A stretch of 61,259 nt of DNA from Nostoc punctiforme NIES-2108 (GTDB lineage: Bacteria; Cyanobacteriota; Cyanobacteriia; Cyanobacteriales; Nostocaceae): contig LXQE01000158.1 in NCBI GenBank assembly GCA_003326195.1, positions 1-61,259 of the forward strand, written 5' to 3'. The position numbers and the translations under genes are program-made. The notes below the pieces were generated by a model. That model saw nothing but the letters and a program-made list of their open reading frames with translations. It had not been told where the DNA came from and ran no database searches. Of this stretch, positions 58,659 through 61,259 are shown piece by piece (position 1 is the stretch's first letter; every line of letters starts with the position of its first letter).

Positions 58659-61259
58659 CTATTCCCATGATTGAAATTCATCAATGGCGCTACGAATTAA
58701 GGAAGTTATTTGAGCGCGACGGGTTTCAAAGTTAGCAGCGATATAAATCAGTAAAATGCCAACTAGCAAGCCAACAACCCATTTTAAAAAGGAGTACTGC
58801 AAGCTGAAAATTACCGATTGATAGATTGTAGTAATTAAAAAAGTAGCTGTACCAATGTAGAGAAAAGCCCGTACTCGCAAAGCTAATCCGGCAAAAATGG
58901 CGATGAGACTGAAAATCCCCGGTATCCAAGCTGTATTTTGATTAAATAAAATTGCCCACCCACAGATTAAACCACTCCCTAGCACTCTCAAAAAATGACG
59001 AGATGTTTTGTACTCTGGTAGCTTCAGTTGGGTATCTACTTGAGCAATATAAAGCAGTGATAACCCAATTGGTGTTACATACCACAAAGTATCAGTCAGG
59101 TGTAAGGAATCAAACCCGCGATAAACTGCCCAATCAATCAACGCCACACTAATATAGGTGAAACGGATGTTTTCACCTACTTTTGCTAAAAAGATGTAAA
59201 ATCCAGCTGCGAGTAGCAAGGTAATGGGGTAAGTTTGCAGTCTGGTTTCCCATAAAATTATCAGTGGTGTGATGTATGCAGCTTGTTGCCAAGGTCTTTT
59301 AGACCAACCCCAATTTTCCCAAGGTAGAATGTACAAAAAGTAGGCTACCATACAAGCGATCGCACCATTCCAAGGAACTAATGGCCCAGCCCAAAATCGC
59401 CCTACTGCTGTCTCCCGCCAATAAATCCTCATGCCAGCTACCTCTAATAAGCCAAGGTAAACCCACATCTCGGCAATTGTAATTCCTCCCAAGATGCTGG
59501 GGGAAGTGCGGAAATTTCGTCCCTGAAAGACAGCATAACGAATCAAAAATACTCCAGTTCCCAATCCCACCAAACGGTTAACTCCAATGGGTGTAATAAT
59601 AGCAGCCATTAATAAACAGCTACTCCAAACCCAGTGAATATGGGCAATTCTTTTCAATTCTTGGGGAGTTAGGTGTAAGTAGCTGACTAGCCTTGGCGAC
59701 AGAATGCGGTAAGCATACATGATACTCGCGCCAAGGGTAGACATAGCAATTAATCCATCACCTAATGCTCCTCCTGAAGCTTGTGACATTTGATAGAACA
59801 AAAGTTCATAAGCAGAAATTGATACGCCAATAATTCCTAAGTAAAGCAAGGGTTTAAACTTTTCGCGCCGCCGCCCTACGCCAATAATAATTAAAGCTAC
59901 ACCCAAGGAATACAAACCTGTCCACTCGGTGAAGGTGTTCAAACGCAGCAATACACTAAATGCACCATAAATTAATGGCAAAATGTGCAGGCTGCTAGGA
60001 AACCTTTCTAATTGATGTCGTTGTTGCCACCACTCGCCGACAAGTTGAGTAATTAAACCCAAGGCGATGTTTGCAATTGCAATTCTCACAAGTGAGCGTT
60101 CCCCCAAGCCTAGCACCTGGGTAATTAACAATTCCAAACACCAACCAATCCCATAAAATGCCCAATTTGTCGGTTCTCGCCAACTGCGATAAACAATGGC
60201 TGCCAGGGTTATTGCAGTGGCAATTAAGAACAAAAATCCTGAAGTCGTAAACCCTTGGTAAATCAGCACTGAATGCAGCGTCAAACTTAATAATTCAACA
60301 CTACACAAGGCGATCGCCCATTTATCACTGGCGGCTGCATAGATAACAGCTAATTCGTTACCGCGTCGGCTTAAAATAGTCCGCGCTAACCATAGACTGA
60401 GAGTTGCGATCGCTCCTACAACAAACCAACCGGCTACCGCTAGGCGAGGCAAACCAGGCACACCTGCCCACAGCAGCGCCCCAATGAAACTTAAAACAAA
60501 TCCTTCTGTAATTACCGCAGATACTTGGTTGCGCAAATAGCGCGTATTTGCAAACATCAATCCAGCACCTACAGCCAAACTAATTAATCTGATTCCTGGT
60601 AGCTGTAAAGTTAGTAGCTGGGCAATTATCACAGCCAAGACACTCAAGTAACGGCTAGTAGTCCGACGCTCTATAATTGTGGCATTGGCAACACCTGTGA
60701 GAGCTAGAGGCGTAACTAGCCATAAAACTCCCCAATCAGATCGGTTATCAGCGATGCCATACCAAGATGATTCTGCATTCATCCACAAGAGGAAAAAACT
60801 CGCTGCGGCTAATCCTAAACCGATATCCCATGCACTACTTTGCCATAGTCCTTCCTGCAAACTAAATCGCCATTCTGCAACCATGAGAGCCAATAAAATA
60901 CTTGCCCAGCATTGTTGACTCAGGGTTGGGAATAACCAATTAATGGTAAAGCAAAACGTCAGCACCCCCATAATGTGAGTTAGGTATACCAGGGCAAGAG
61001 ATGACGGGGAGCGGCGTTGAGTAACAAATGCCAGAGTGGCGGTAGAAAATAGCAGATTTAGCGATCGCAATGCGGGATTTACGAGCGCGATCGTTGTTAA
61101 AAGAGTTCCAAATAACAGGGTGAGCAGTTCGCCAAATTTAGCTAATTCTCGCTTTTGGCTGCGATAAAAGCTATCTGTAAGCGCCACCATCAAAATTACG
61201 TAGGGAAATAAAGCGATACCCAGTAATGCCCAAGGTTCATTTTGAGAATTGGTGAGTTG
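58659..61259 (-). CDS. Very large polytopic membrane protein, cut at the window end
   Basis: At least 844 residues and probably more: the reading frame stays open through the edge at 61259 (upstream in-frame residues include NSQNEPWALLGIALFPYVIL), so the start is outside the window. It is almost entirely hydrophobic, with more than 20 predicted transmembrane segments and only short loops. I see no catalytic or transport motif. Many cyanobacteria carry such giant membrane proteins of unknown function. The TTG at 61193 is only the first possible start inside the window, not the likely one. Confidence 0.8.
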   Translation of the reverse strand, partial: QLTNSQNEPWALLGIALFPYVILMVALTDSFYRSQKRELAKFGELLTLLFGTLLTTIALVNPALRSLNLLFSTATLAFVTQRRSPSSLALVYLTHIMGVLTFCFTINWLFPTLSQQCWASILLALMVAEWRFSLQEGLWQSSAWDIGLGLAAASFFLLWMNAESSWYGIADNRSDWGVLWLVTPLALTGVANATIIERRTTSRYLSVLAVIIAQLLTLQLPGIRLISLAVGAGLMFANTRYLRNQVSAVITEGFVLSFIGALLWAGVPGLPRLAVAGWFVVGAIATLSLWLARTILSRRGNELAVIYAAASDKWAIALCSVELLSLTLHSVLIYQGFTTSGFLFLIATAITLAAIVYRSWREPTNWAFYGIGWCLELLITQVLGLGERSLVRIAIANIALGLITQLVGEWWQQRHQLERFPSSLHILPLIYGAFSVLLRLNTFTEWTGLYSLGVALIIIGVGRRREKFKPLLYLGIIGVSISAYELLFYQMSQASGGALGDGLIAMSTLGASIMYAYRILSPRLVSYLHLTPQELKRIAHIHWVWSSCLLMAAIITPIGVNRLVGLGTGVFLIRYAVFQGRNFRTSPSILGGITIAEMWVYLGLLEVAGMRIYWRETAVGRFWAGPLVPWNGAIACMVAYFLYILPWENWGWSKRPWQQAAYITPLIILWETRLQTYPITLLLAAGFYIFLAKVGENIRFTYISVALIDWAVYRGFDSLHLTDTLWYVTPIGLSLLYIAQVDTQLKLPEYKTSRHFLRVLGSGLICGWAILFNQNTAWIPGIFSLIAIFAGLALRVRAFLYIGTATFLITTIYQSVIFSLQYSFLKWVVGLLVGILLIYIAANFETRRAQITSLIRSAIDEFQSWE

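Overview
The window looks like chromosomal DNA from a filamentous, heterocyst-forming cyanobacterium of the Nostoc group. The evidence is the very frequent GCGATCGC (HIP1) octamer, the 7-bp short tandem repeats of the ATGCCCM/TTTGTCM type, a purK gene followed by a 6S RNA, the NblS/Hik33-type histidine kinase gene next to purD, and many conserved cyanobacterial membrane proteins. Coding density is ordinary, no phage structural genes or CRISPR array were seen, and no tRNA or rRNA was recognised. All assignments come from reading the sequence and from family knowledge; no database search was run.

Layout. 0-1.2 kb: a structured-RNA candidate and a decayed IS701-type transposase. 1.2-6.5 kb: housekeeping genes (SppA protease, type 2 IPP isomerase, a fasciclin-domain protein, SfsA nuclease). 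6.5-10.1 kb: a small accessory patch with an AT-rich, iteron-like repeat region, a SAP-like protein and a ribbon-helix-helix-like protein divided by a large inverted repeat, a lone HsdR-type nuclease, and a 2-oxoglutarate/iron dioxygenase. 10.4-21 kb: a TPR protein, a PEP-CTERM/DUF4114 surface protein, argS, a Uma2 nuclease, a CbiG C-terminal domain protein, a peptidoglycan-binding protein, and an M16 peptidase pair (one active, one lacking the zinc motif) separated by heptamer repeats. 21.3-25.2 kb: a ParE/CHP02574-type toxin-antitoxin pair and a 1031-residue lone SNF2-like helicase. 25.2-27.2 kb: 6S RNA, purK and a pentapeptide-repeat gene. 28-32.8 kb: a phosphatase, a GNAT, a TetR regulator with an operator-like site, an archaeal-type CTP-dependent riboflavin kinase overlapping a methyltransferase, and ChaC.

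32.8-42.5 kb is a compact sugar-alcohol uptake and catabolism locus. It holds a solute-binding lipoprotein, two permeases, an ATPase, a mannitol/arabitol-type long-chain dehydrogenase and a xylulokinase, all on the minus strand. Divergent from them are a short-chain dehydrogenase and a SorC-family regulator. The gene order matches the pseudomonad mtlEFGKDY operon, and conserved hairpins sit between some of the genes. 42.8-48.4 kb: an SDR, a 14-TM drug-type exporter and two glycosyltransferase-like proteins.

48.6-51.5 kb is the strongest candidate for an undescribed system. It is a tightly coupled three-gene operon: a ParA ATPase fused behind an HsdR-type PD-(D/E)XK nuclease domain, a ParB-like protein with a coiled coil and a helix-hairpin-helix, and a membrane-anchored protein whose N-terminal winged helix keeps the residues that Z-alpha domains use to hold Z-form nucleic acid. 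51.7-61.3 kb: a zinc-ribbon membrane protein, nblS, purD, a sugar epimerase, a small conserved protein, a 21-bp-periodic tandem repeat and a very large membrane protein cut by the window edge.
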